Of a DNA stretch of 64,000 bases, positions 41,027 through 49,427 are shown piece after piece; position 1 is the first letter of the stretch; the number at the start of each line of letters is the position of its first letter. The DNA is taken from the NCBI RefSeq assembly GCF_900188375.1, contig NZ_FZOO01000003.1, forward strand, positions 310,001 through 374,000. The letters are read 5' to 3'. The stretch comes from Geodermatophilus pulveris. GTDB taxonomy: Bacteria; Actinomycetota; Actinomycetes; Mycobacteriales; Geodermatophilaceae. The position numbers and the translations under genes were made by a program. Under the pieces are notes generated by a model. The model made no database searches and was not told the DNA's origin. It was given only the letters and a program-made list of their open reading frames with translations.

Positions 41027-41848
41027 ATGGAGCGAGCCCAGGTCAACGGTGTCGAGCTGGAGTACCAGGTGGTCGGTTCGGGCGAGCCCGTGCTGCTCAT
41101 CAGCCCCGTCATCGCCGACGGGTTCCTGCCGCTGCTGTCCGAACCGGCGCTGGCTGATCACTACCAGCTGATCCGGTACCACAAGCGGGGCTGGGTCGGC
41201 AGCACCCACACGCCGCCGCCGGTGACCATCGCGACGCATGCGGCCGACGCCGCCGCGCTCCTCGAGCGCCTGGGCGTGCCGCGCGCCCACATCGCCGGTC
41301 ACTCCAGTGGGGCGGCGGTCGGAGCCCAGCTGGCACTCGACCGTCCCGACACCGTGCAGACGCTGGCGCTGCTGGAGCTGTCCCTGCTCTCGGTGCCGAG
41401 CGGCGAAGCCTTCTTCGAGCAGGCCGGACCCGCCTTCGCGGCGTACGGGAGCGGCGATCACGAGGGTGCGATCGCCGCGTTCATGAGTGTCGTGGGCGGC
41501 GCCGACTGGGCGACGTGCCGGGCCCTGCTCGACGAGCGTCTGCCGGGGGCAGTGGCGCAGGCCGTCAAGGACGCCGACACCTTCTTCGGTATCGAGCTTC
41601 CGGCCCTCGCCGAGTGGGCATTCGGCCCGGCAGATGCAGCCGGAATCCAGTGCCCCGTGCTGTCGGTGCTCGGCGCGGAGACCCAACCGCTGTGGGTGGA
41701 AGTCGCCGCGTTCCTCCGCTCGTCCGTCCCGCACGTCGAGGAGCGCGTGGTGGACGGCGTCGGCCATCTCCTGCACGTCCAGCGGCCCGAGCCTGTCGCC
41801 CGCGCGATGGCCGGATTCCTGGCGGGACACCCCATGGCCGGCGGTTGA
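41027..41848 (+). CDS. Alpha/beta-fold hydrolase
   Basis: The protein has 273 residues. The nucleophile elbow AGHSSGAAVGAQLAL gives the catalytic Ser, PVLSVLGAETQPLWVEVAAF lies where the acid is expected, and VVDGVGHLLHVQRPEPVARA carries the catalytic His. RYHKRGWVGSTHTPPPVTIA with the preceding strand holds the oxyanion loop. No signal peptide. The ATG at 41027 has a strong AAGGAGGAG Shine-Dalgarno. Candidates range from epoxide hydrolase and esterase to lactonase; the sequence does not decide. It is divergent from the TPR protein and may be its target. Confidence 0.92.
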   Translation: MERAQVNGVELEYQVVGSGEPVLLISPVIADGFLPLLSEPALADHYQLIRYHKRGWVGSTHTPPPVTIATHAADAAALLERLGVPRAHIAGHSSGAAVGAQLALDRPDTVQTLALLELSLLSVPSGEAFFEQAGPAFAAYGSGDHEGAIAAFMSVVGGADWATCRALLDERLPGAVAQAVKDADTFFGIELPALAEWAFGPADAAGIQCPVLSVLGAETQPLWVEVAAFLRSSVPHVEERVVDGVGHLLHVQRPEPVARAMAGFLAGHPMAGG

Positions 41849-42254
41849 GCGGCGAGGAGAGCGAGAGCATCACCAGACTGGGCCGGCCGTGGGCGGTTGG
41901 GTGGTCCCTCAGGACGGCTCGGGTGGGCTCGCGGATCACGCCGTTCCGGTCCGCACACGGTCCGCAGAGTCCGCAGGGAGTCCGGAACTCAGCCAGCATC
42001 GGTCGTCGCCGACCAACAGCGCCCAACGATGAAGCCGCAGGTCAAGCCCGGATTCCATCGATCACCGCACGCAGCCGTGCATCCCGGGTCAGTTCTGGGT
42101 CTTCGACTCCGCCGGATCTCCCCAGTGAGCTGAGGACGGCGACCACGACGGTCGGCACGCTGCGTCCGCTCGGGCGGCAGGCCAGGTCGGCATGGACTCC
42201 ACGGTCTGCTCGCCGCCGTCTGAGGACGCGGGTCGACGGGGCTGCTCTCCGATC
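41849..42254. other. Gene-free region upstream of vapB
   Basis: About 400 bp inside the island. On the minus strand, the end of a frame reading VVVAVLSSLG and DARLRAVIDGIRA near 42042-42140 looks protein-like but matches nothing I recognise. A run of GTCCGCA repeats sits at about 41950-41985. Confidence 0.45.
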
Positions 42255-42551
42255 ATGTCTTCCGCCGAGCGGCAGTCCGAGGTCTTGGACCTCGTCGTCG
42301 GCGCTGACGGCTCCGGCAGCGTCGACGCCGCGCAACTCGCTCGCTTGGGCGTCGAGCCCGGCACTCACCTGAGCGTCGTGCCCATCAGTCCGGTCCGGGC
42401 GGCGGAGCGCCGCCGCTCCGTGCGAGGAGCTCTGGCCGGTCCAGGGCCGGCGCCGAGTCCGGAGGACTTCGACGCCGCCAGCTCCGCCGCGGCGCGGGAC
42501 GCGGCCGACCGCTACCGCCACGGCGGCGTCTGGGACCCGACGACCCGGTGA
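42255..42551 (+). CDS. VapB-like antitoxin
   Basis: The protein has 98 residues. The N-terminus (RQSEVLDLVVGADGSGSVDA, LARLGVEPGTHLSVVPI) is an AbrB/SpoVT-type swapped-hairpin DNA-binding domain; the C-terminus (ARDAADRYRHGGVWDPT) would wrap the toxin. An upstream ATG at 42192 would add 21 residues; 42255 fits the family. The stop overlaps the toxin start by four bases (GTGA). Since the toxin is broken as sequenced, it may be a free antitoxin. Confidence 0.72.
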   Translation: MSSAERQSEVLDLVVGADGSGSVDAAQLARLGVEPGTHLSVVPISPVRAAERRRSVRGALAGPGPAPSPEDFDAASSAAARDAADRYRHGGVWDPTTR

Positions 42552-42956
42552 GGGTCGTCGCCGACACCCACGCGCTGGTCTGGTACCTGCTCGACGACCC
42601 GGATCGCCGGCTCTCGCCGGCTGCGATCACTGCGCTGGAGCAGGCGGAGTCGACCGACGGCGTTGCTGTGTCCGTCGCCTCGGTCGTCGACCTCTGGTAC
42701 GTGATCCGCACGCGGGGGGACGTTCACCGACGAGCAGCTGCACCAGGTCGTCGGGCTGCTCCGCGACCCGGAGACCTCGCTCGAGGCCGAGCCGATCACC
42801 CTGGCCGTCACGGCGGCGTTCCGGCAGATCCCCCGTGACGTTCTCGGTGACCCGTGGGACCGCTTCATCACCGCCACGGCCATGGCCCTCGGCCTGCCGG
42901 TGGTCACCCGCGACTGACGCATCCGCGAGTCAGGAGTGGTCGACACGATCTGGTAG
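42548..42956 (+). pseudogene. VapC PIN-domain toxin, broken by a frameshift and a nonsense codon
   Basis: The start VVADTHALVWYLLDDPDRRL (first acidic residue in ADTHAL) and SVASVVDLWYVIRTRG are followed, after a one-base slip in the GGGGGG run at 42714-42719, by TFTDEQLHQVVGLLRD, PRDVLGDPWDRFITATAMAL and GLPVVTRD. The next codon is TGA, where the family reads Arg or Ala, and beyond it RIRESGVVDTIW continues the normal PIN end to a TAG at 42954. Two independent lesions make true loss of function likely. The intact family would be an RNase neutralised by the upstream VapB. Confidence 0.8.
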
Positions 42957-43247
42957 CGGCGCCGCCCTCGTCACGAGGCGCCACGTCGCATCAGTGCCTC
43001 GTGGACGGGTGCAACCAGCATCGCGGCGTCCGGGCCGGCGTCCATGGCCTCGGGAGGCCGTCGATCCCGTCCCGGTCGGCAGTCCGGTGGTGCTGTCCTG
43101 AGGTCCGGGTGCCCTCGCCGGCTCGTCGGAGCGCCGCCCGCGCGTGGGGGTTTCCAGGGGTTTTCCATGGCCCCGCCCGGGCGGCGACCATCTCGGCAGG
43201 GAGCCTTCTCGCAAACCCGCAGGCCGGAGGGGTATGAGAGGTGAGAA
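42957..43247. other. Non-coding edge of the island next to tRNA-Lys
   Basis: About 290 bp with no supported gene. It ends at the tRNA-side attachment copy. Confidence 0.5.
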
Positions 43248-43322
<75 letters not shown>

Positions 43323-43499
43323 GGTGTCTTCCGGTTGCGCCGGGCGACAGCCGAGAACGATACCAGCGCCGTGCCGCGGCCTCCCGGGTGGTCCCCGGTC
43401 GGCGGTGGCCGATCCCGTCCCGCGGTCCCGTGGAAACTGGATGGCCGGTGCAACCAGTCGTCCGCAGTCGGCGGCCGGCCACGAGACGGAGGGATCACC

Positions 43500-44693
43500 A
43501 TGCGAGGCGCGTCCGCGCTGGTCACGGCGGTGGCACTGGTCCTGCTGACCGGCTGCCAGGGCGGCGGGGCGACGGCTGCGGCCCCGGCCGGGACGCCCAC
43601 GTCCCCGCCGGCCACCGAGGCGCCGGTGCCCGCGGCGGTCCGGGTGTCGCCGGCCGACGGTGCGACCGACCTCTCCCCCCGGGTCCCGCTGGAGGTGGCC
43701 GTCAGCGACGGCGAGCTGACCGGCGTGCGCGTCGTCGACGGCGCGGGCGCGGAGGTCCCCGGCTCGGTGGCCGACTCGCCCGCGGACCCGGCCGTCGACC
43801 TCTGGACGCCGCACGCCCCGCTGGCCTACGGCGCCCGCTACACGCTGACCGCCACCGCCGCGGGGGAGGTCGGCGGGCCCGCCTCGGCCGCCACCACGTT
43901 CACCACGGCGACCCCCCGGGCGCAGCGCACGCCGTCCATCGGCCCCCTGGACGGCCAGACGGTCGGCGTCGGCATGCCCATCCGGGTGTTCTTCGAGCAG
44001 CCGGTCACCGAGAAGGCCGCCGTCGAGCGCGCCCTGCGGGTCACCAGCTCCACCCCGACCGACGGGGTCTGGCACTGGACGAGCGACACCGAGGTGCACT
44101 TCCGCCCCTCGCAGTACTGGCCGGAGAACACCGACGTCACCCTGGACGCCGCGCTGTACGGCGTCCCGCTGGGCGACGGCGTGTGGGGCCGGACCGACCG
44201 CACGGTCTCCTTCCGGGTCGGCGAGCGGCACGTGTCGGTCGCCGACGCCGCCACCCACCGGCTGGCGGTCCACGACGGCGACCGGCTGGTGCAGGACTTC
44301 CCGATGAGCGCCGGCAGCCCGGACGACCCCAGCGCCAACGGCCCGCACGTCGTCACCGAGATGAACCGCGACCGGGTGATGGACTCCAGCACCTACGGCG
44401 TCCCGGTCGACAGCCCCGACGGCTACCGCACCCCGGTCCGGTACGCCGTCCGCATCTCCGACAGCGGCGAGTTCGTGCACGCCGCGCCGTGGTCGGTGGC
44501 CCAGCAGGGCCGGGCCAACGTCTCCCACGGCTGCATCAACCTCTCCACGGCCGACGCCCGGTGGTTCTTCGAGTTCTCCCAGCCCGGCGACGTCGTGGAG
44601 ATCCGCGGCTCCGACGGGGGCACGCTGCGCTCGGACATCGACGACTGGACGATCCCGTGGGAGCAGTGGCGCGCCGGCAGCGCGCTGGCCTGA
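43500..44693 (+). CDS. L,D-transpeptidase lipoprotein (YkuD)
   Basis: The protein has 397 residues. A lipoprotein signal ends LLTGC with lipidated Cys19. Two Ig-like domains follow (about 45-265, VRVSPADGATDLSPRVPLEV and RTPSIGPLDGQTVGVGMPIR). The YkuD catalytic domain has FVHAAPWSVAQQG and VSHGCINLS with nucleophile Cys345. It forms 3-3 cross-links in peptidoglycan on the outside of the membrane, like mycobacterial Ldt enzymes. The ATG at 43500 follows ACGGAGGGATCACC. It is the first backbone gene right of the tRNA. Confidence 0.96.
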   Translation: MRGASALVTAVALVLLTGCQGGGATAAAPAGTPTSPPATEAPVPAAVRVSPADGATDLSPRVPLEVAVSDGELTGVRVVDGAGAEVPGSVADSPADPAVDLWTPHAPLAYGARYTLTATAAGEVGGPASAATTFTTATPRAQRTPSIGPLDGQTVGVGMPIRVFFEQPVTEKAAVERALRVTSSTPTDGVWHWTSDTEVHFRPSQYWPENTDVTLDAALYGVPLGDGVWGRTDRTVSFRVGERHVSVADAATHRLAVHDGDRLVQDFPMSAGSPDDPSANGPHVVTEMNRDRVMDSSTYGVPVDSPDGYRTPVRYAVRISDSGEFVHAAPWSVAQQGRANVSHGCINLSTADARWFFEFSQPGDVVEIRGSDGGTLRSDIDDWTIPWEQWRAGSALA

Positions 44694-44756
44694 CGGTTTT
44701 CCCGCGCCCCGGCGGGGGAAGTGCTCACCACCGTCCCTGAGCGCGAGGAGAGTGCC

Positions 44757-45161
44757 GTGGACACCTGGGTGGTCGTGCTGGTCGTCGCCGTCGCGGTGGC
44801 GCTGTTGGTGGTGCTGGCCCTGGCGCTGGCCAAGCGCAACCGGATCAACGGGGCGCGCAAGCGGGAGCAGGCCCGTGAGGCCCTGCGCGAGGCCGAGGAG
44901 CGCCGTACGCAGGCCGAGGAGGAGCAGGCGGCTGCGGAGGCGCAGGCCGCCCGCGCCCGGCGGGAGCGCGCCGAGATGGAGGAGCGGATCCGGCTGGCCG
45001 AGGAGGAGGCCCGGCGGCGCGCGGAGCAGGCCGGCCAGCACGCCGCGGAGGCCGACCAGCTGCGCGCCCGGGCCGAGAAGCTGGCCCCCGGGCTGGCCGA
45101 CGAGCGCACCCGGCCGGCCGCCGGCCCCGACCAGCCGACCGGTGGCGCCACCCGCCGCTGA
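44757..45161 (+). CDS. Single-pass membrane protein with coiled coil
   Basis: The protein has 134 residues. One N-terminal membrane helix (WVVVLVVAVAVALLVVLALA) is followed by a long charged heptad-rich coiled coil (REQAREALREAEERRTQAEE, RARRERAEMEERIRLAEEEA) and a disordered tail. The GTG at 44757 has GCGAGGAG upstream. No family role is known; it could be a small membrane-tethered scaffold. Confidence 0.7.
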   Translation: MDTWVVVLVVAVAVALLVVLALALAKRNRINGARKREQAREALREAEERRTQAEEEQAAAEAQAARARRERAEMEERIRLAEEEARRRAEQAGQHAAEADQLRARAEKLAPGLADERTRPAAGPDQPTGGATRR

Positions 45162-45233
45162 GTTCGTCACCCCCCGGGAGTCTCATCCTCCGAGGGGCGC
45201 GCCCGCGCCCGCCCGACCCACCGGAGGGGCGCC

Positions 45234-46313
45234 ATGACCGACCTGCTCGCCATCGGCACGCGCAAGGGCCTGTGGCTGGCCCGCAGCGACGACGACCGCC
45301 GCACCTGGACCCTGGGCGGGCCGCACCTGCTCGCCCAGGAGGTCGCGGCGGTGGCCGTCGACACCCGCGGCCCCACCCCGCGGGTGCTGGCCGGCATCCA
45401 GTACGGGCACTGGGGCCCCACCGTCATGTGGTCCGACGACCTCGGGGCGAGCTGGCAGGAGACCGAGACCGGCGCCATCCGCTTCCCCGAGGACACCGGC
45501 GCCGCGCTGGCCCGTGTCTGGCAGCTGCGCCCCGACGGCGCCGACCGGCCCGGAGTGGTCTGGGCCGGCTGCGAGCCGCACTCGCTGTGGCGCAGCACCG
45601 ACGGCGGCGGCAGCTTCGAGCTGGTCCGCGGGTTGTGGGACCACCCGCACCGGCCTACCTGGGAGCCCGGCGGCGGGGGAGGGGCGGTGCACACCGTGCT
45701 GCCCGACCCCGCCACCGACCGGGTGACCGTCGCGATGAGCACCGGCGGGGTGTACGTCAGCGAGGACGGCGGCAGCGGCTGGACGCCCCGCAACACCGGC
45801 ATCACCGCGCCGTTCCTGCCCGAGCCGCCGCCCGAGTACGGGCAGTGCGTGCACAAGGTCGCCGTCGACGCGGCCGGGCCGGACCGGATGTACGCGCAGA
45901 ACCACTTCGGCGTCTTCCGCACCGACGACGCCGGACGCTCGTGGACGTCGATCGCCGGCGGGCTGCCGGCCGACTTCGGCTTCCCCGTCGTCGCCTCCCC
46001 GGTCACGCCGGGCACCGCGTGGGTGGTACCCCTGGTGGCCGACATGGAGCGGGTGCCGCCCGGCGGCCGGCTGCGCGTGCACCGCACCCGGGACGCCGGG
46101 GCGACCTGGACCGAGCTCGGCGCGGGGCTGCCCGACGGGTGCTGGGCCGCGGTCGTGCGCGACGGCGCCTGCGCGGACGGCGCCGACCCGACCGGGCTCT
46201 ACCTGGGCACCCGCGACGGCTGCGTCTACGCCAGCCGCGACGAAGGGGACACCTTCACCCAGGTGGCCGCGCACCTGCCCGACGTGCTCGTCGTCCGCGC
46301 CGCCCGGATCTGA
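45234..46313 (+). CDS. BNR/VPS10-like beta-propeller protein
   Basis: The protein has 359 residues with repeated sialidase/sortilin Asp-box-like motifs: WSDDLGASWQET, WRSTDGGGSFELV, YVSEDGGSGWTPR, FRTDDAGRSWTSI, HRTRDAGATWTEL and YASRDEGDTFTQV, six in all, as in a six- to eight-bladed propeller. LLAIGTRKGLWLARSDDDRR opens it. No signal peptide, so it is cytosolic, unlike true sialidases, and it lacks the sialidase Arg triad. The ATG at 45234 follows CCGGAGGGGCGCC. Two bases separate its stop from the MoaD-like gene. Confidence 0.85.
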   Translation: MTDLLAIGTRKGLWLARSDDDRRTWTLGGPHLLAQEVAAVAVDTRGPTPRVLAGIQYGHWGPTVMWSDDLGASWQETETGAIRFPEDTGAALARVWQLRPDGADRPGVVWAGCEPHSLWRSTDGGGSFELVRGLWDHPHRPTWEPGGGGGAVHTVLPDPATDRVTVAMSTGGVYVSEDGGSGWTPRNTGITAPFLPEPPPEYGQCVHKVAVDAAGPDRMYAQNHFGVFRTDDAGRSWTSIAGGLPADFGFPVVASPVTPGTAWVVPLVADMERVPPGGRLRVHRTRDAGATWTELGAGLPDGCWAAVVRDGACADGADPTGLYLGTRDGCVYASRDEGDTFTQVAAHLPDVLVVRAARI

Positions 46314-46315
46314 CG

Positions 46316-46597
46316 GTGGGCGTCGAGGTGGTGCTGCCCGGCGTCCTGGCCGACCTGGCCGGCGGGAGCCGGCACCTGCAGGTGGAGGCCGGCGGCGGCA
46401 CGCTGGGCGAGCTCCTCGACGCGGTCGCCGCCGCCCACCCGGCGCTGGGCCGCCGGATCCGGGACGAGGCGGGCGCGCTGCGCCGGTTCGTCAACGTCTA
46501 CGTCGACGGCGACGACGTCCGCTTCGGCGGCGGCACGGCCGCCCGGGTGCCCGACGGAGCCGTCGTCCAGGTGCTGCCGTCGGTCGCGGGGGGCTGA
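46316..46597 (+). CDS. MoaD/ThiS-family ubiquitin-like sulfur-carrier protein
   Basis: The protein has 93 residues ending in the Gly-Gly carboxyl terminus (PSVAGG) needed for adenylation and thiocarboxylation. The beta-grasp pattern is visible in HLQVEAGGGTLGELLDAVAA, FVNVYVDGDDVRFGGGTAAR and VPDGAVVQVLPS. The GTG at 46316 lies two bases after the propeller stop, so translation is coupled. The usual partner for MoaD is MoaE, absent here; a role with the propeller is suggested by linkage alone. Confidence 0.88.
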   Translation: MGVEVVLPGVLADLAGGSRHLQVEAGGGTLGELLDAVAAAHPALGRRIRDEAGALRRFVNVYVDGDDVRFGGGTAARVPDGAVVQVLPSVAGG

Positions 46598-46679
46598 GCG
46601 GACAGGGGCGTGAGTGGCGCAGCGAGCGCCGGCGAGCGAGGAGCGGAGGGCCCCGCCGGAGCGAACGGGCGGCACCGGG

Positions 46680-46925
46680 TCAGAGGACGGCCAGGGCGCT
46701 GCACTCGGCGCACAGCTGGGCGTCGTCGTGCCCGTCCGGCGGCCACAGGGTCTGCTCGTCCACGGCGACGTAGGCGCCGCACAGGGCCTTGCGGCTGCGG
46801 CCGGTCACCCGGCCGATGGTGGCGTGCGCGGGTCCGATCTGCCGCGGGACCAGGCCCTCCGCGCTGCCCACCGAGCCGACCATCACGACGGCGTGCGCGG
46901 TCCCGTAGGAGTAGGCGAGAGTCAT
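46680..46925 (-). CDS. Small protein with Cys motif, unknown function
   Basis: The protein has 81 residues. SRKALCGAYVAVDEQTLWPP followed by AQLCAECSAL gives three Cys that may bind a metal, typical of small DUF3039-like actinobacterial proteins. The ATG at 46925 has no strong Shine-Dalgarno. It is isolated between the MoaD-like gene and RF3. Confidence 0.55.
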   Translation of the reverse strand: MTLAYSYGTAHAVVMVGSVGSAEGLVPRQIGPAHATIGRVTGRSRKALCGAYVAVDEQTLWPPDGHDDAQLCAECSALAVL

Positions 46926-47063
46926 GGCCCCAGGGTCGTCACCGGCGGCTGCGCCCGGCCAGCACCCGGGGCAGCGTGTCCGGCGCACCCGCCCCGGCGA
47001 CCCCTGCCGCCCCCCGCGGCCCGCCCGCCCCGGTCCGGGAGGCGTCGCGCCCCGGCGGCGCGG

Positions 47064-48686
47064 TCAACCGAGCTGGGCGGCCACCAGCGGTTCCAGGGTC
47101 AGGTGCGGCTTGCCCTCGCGGACGACGCGGGCCACCCACTTGGTGGTGAACAGCGCGAGGAGCTCGCCGTCGGACCGCCGCAGCACCTCGGTGCCGCTGC
47201 TGGCGGTGATGCCGGCCACGGAGGCCTCGTCGGTGCGCATGGCGAGGCCGTAGGGGAGCGGCTCCAGGTGCACCGGTGCGCCGAACTCGTGGGCCATGCG
47301 GTGGGCGGCGACCTCGAACTGCATCGGGCCGACCACGGCGAACACCGGCGCGGCGTCACCGCGCCGGTCGGAGCGCAGCACCTGGACGACGCCCTCGGAC
47401 TCCAGCTGGGCGATCCCGCGGCGGAACTGCTTGTGCTTGGCCGTCTCCACGCTGCGGGCGACGGCGAAGTGCTCGGGGGCGAAGGTGGTCAGCGGGGGGA
47501 AGGCGACGGGCGGCCCGGCGTAGAGGGTGTCGCCGACGTGCAGCGCCGAGGCGTTGACCAGGCCGACGACGTCCCCGGGGTAGGCGACGTCGATGCTCTC
47601 CCGCTCCCGGCCGAAGACGTGCTGGGCGTACTTGGTGGTGAACGGCCGGCCGCTGGCGGCGTGGGTGACCACCATGCCGCGCTCGAACACACCGGAGCAG
47701 ATGCGGACGTAGGCCAGCCGGTCGCGGTGGGCGGCGTCCATGCCCGACTGCACCTTGAACACGAACCCGCTGAACGGCGCGTCGACCGGGCGCACCGCCC
47801 CGTCGGCGTCCGGCCGGCCGGCCGGGGCGGGCGCGAGGTCGACCAGCACGTCCAGCAGCGCGCCGACGCCGAAGTTGGAGACCGCGGAGGCGAAGAGCAC
47901 CGGGGTGGTGACCCCGGAGAGGAACAGCTCCTGGTCGTGCTCGCCGGCGGTGGCGGTCAGCAGGTCGACCTCCTCCAGCGCCCGGGCCCACGCCTCGGGC
48001 TCCCGGGCGGCGGCCTCGGCCGCCGACACGTGCTCCTCGGGGGCGACCGTGGCGCCGCCGGCGGTGCGGGTGTAGCGCCGGTAGCCGCCGTCGCGCCGGT
48101 CGAGCACCCCGCGGAAGTCCCCGGCGATGCCCACCGGCCAGGTCAGCGGCGTCGGGGTCAGCCCGGTGCGCTCGGCGACCTCGTCCATCAGCGCCAGGGC
48201 GTCCCGGCCGGGGCGGTCCCACTTGTTCACCACGGTGACCACCGGGATGCCGCGGTGCCGGCAGACCGCGAACAGCTTCATGGTCTGCGCCTCGAGGCCC
48301 TTGGCGGCGTCGACGAGCATGACCGCGGCGTCGACCGCGGTGAGCACCCGGTAGGTGTCCTCGGAGAAGTCGGCGTGCCCGGGGGTGTCGAGCAGGTTGA
48401 CCACGGTGTCGCGGTGGGCGAACTGCAGCGCCGCGGAGGTGATGGAGATGCCGCGGGTGCGCTCCATGTCCATCCAGTCCGACACGGTGCCCCGGCGGCC
48501 GGCCTTGCCGTGCACCGCGCCGGCCTGGCCGATCACCCGGGCGTGCAGGGCCAGCGCCTCGGTGAGCGTGGACTTGCCGGCGTCGGGGTGGCTGATGACG
48601 GCGAACGTGCGCCGGCGGGCGGCCTCGCCCACCACGTCGGACGACGCCGCCGCGGGGTCGGGCCGGGCCGCGGTGGTCGTGGACAT
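47064..48686 (-). CDS. prfC: Peptide chain release factor 3
   Basis: The protein has 540 residues. GTPase motifs: SHPDAGKSTLTEAL (G1), TRGISITSAALQF (G2), LLDTPGHADFSEDTYR (G3), NKWDRPGRD (G4). Domain II/III features of RF3 follow (FVFKVQSGMDAAHRDRLAYV, PPLTTFAPEHFAVA, VVGPMQFEVAAHRMAHEFG). It recycles RF1/RF2 from the ribosome after peptide release. The ATG at 48686 is the natural start; upstream sequence is non-coding. Confidence 0.97.
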   Translation of the reverse strand: MSTTTAARPDPAAASSDVVGEAARRRTFAVISHPDAGKSTLTEALALHARVIGQAGAVHGKAGRRGTVSDWMDMERTRGISITSAALQFAHRDTVVNLLDTPGHADFSEDTYRVLTAVDAAVMLVDAAKGLEAQTMKLFAVCRHRGIPVVTVVNKWDRPGRDALALMDEVAERTGLTPTPLTWPVGIAGDFRGVLDRRDGGYRRYTRTAGGATVAPEEHVSAAEAAAREPEAWARALEEVDLLTATAGEHDQELFLSGVTTPVLFASAVSNFGVGALLDVLVDLAPAPAGRPDADGAVRPVDAPFSGFVFKVQSGMDAAHRDRLAYVRICSGVFERGMVVTHAASGRPFTTKYAQHVFGRERESIDVAYPGDVVGLVNASALHVGDTLYAGPPVAFPPLTTFAPEHFAVARSVETAKHKQFRRGIAQLESEGVVQVLRSDRRGDAAPVFAVVGPMQFEVAAHRMAHEFGAPVHLEPLPYGLAMRTDEASVAGITASSGTEVLRRSDGELLALFTTKWVARVVREGKPHLTLEPLVAAQLG

Positions 48687-49427
48687 GAGCGTGTCTCCCT
48701 GGGGTCGCGTGGTCGTCCCTCCTGTCGGCGGAGGCGGACCCGGCGCCGGGACCGCGTCCCAGGCCGGGTGACCCGGCGAGTGCGCACGGTACGTGTGTCC
48801 TCGGACCCGGCGGCCGAGAGCTCCGGGGCCGCCCGCGACCGGAGGAGCAGGCGACGTCCCGCGAGCCCGCCTCGGGACCGGCGGTGGCGGGGGCCGACCT
48901 CCGTCCCGGTGGTGCCGCCGGTCCTCGACACCGCGGCCGGGTACCGGAGGATCGCGGGCCTCGATCAGGAGGTGCTCCGGGGCCGACGGGGGCGGTCCCG
49001 TCCTCCCCGTCGTCCGGCCACGGTGACCACGTCCCGGGAACCAGGGTGGGCGCCGCGACGACGGTCCCGGGGCCGCGGCCGTCCCGCCCACCGTCCGGCG
49101 GTGGCGCGTCCGCCGCCGACCGGCCGTTCCCGCCGACCGTCCACCGGCGGGAGCTGTCCTGGCCGACCGTCGCGTGGTGCGACCCGTGTCGGCACCGCTC
49201 GTCGCCACCACGGCCCGTGCCGGCCCTCGGCGTCGGCGCCGCCTCGCGCACGTGAGCACCGACTCCGGCGGCGCGGTCCCCGGCGGACCCACCGAGACCC
49301 CCGCGGGCCCGACGAGCGTGAGGACGCCTCGACGGTGCGGCGCCCGGACCCGACCGGCCTCCCGTGCCCGGACCCCTCCACGCCGGCGGGCCGCTGCTCT
49401 AGCTTCTCGTGCCGAGGGAGGCGCGCC
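48687..49427. other. Gene-free 740-bp region
   Basis: Very GC-rich with long open frames in several phases but none with a plausible start, Shine-Dalgarno or recognisable motif. It holds the divergent promoters of prfC and the SARP regulator. Confidence 0.5.

Noticed and set aside
38450-41985. GTCCGCA repeats as a CRISPR-like array
   Set aside because: Two adjacent 11-mers and loose copies, with no regular spacers and no cas genes.
46614-49427. Long plus-strand open frame leading into the SARP regulator
   Set aside because: It runs antisense to prfC and has no domain before 49428, where a GTG with GAGGGAGG begins the SARP domain.
48687-49427. Open frames in the gap between prfC and the SARP gene
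   Set aside because: No start with Shine-Dalgarno, no motif, and composition typical of non-coding high-GC DNA.
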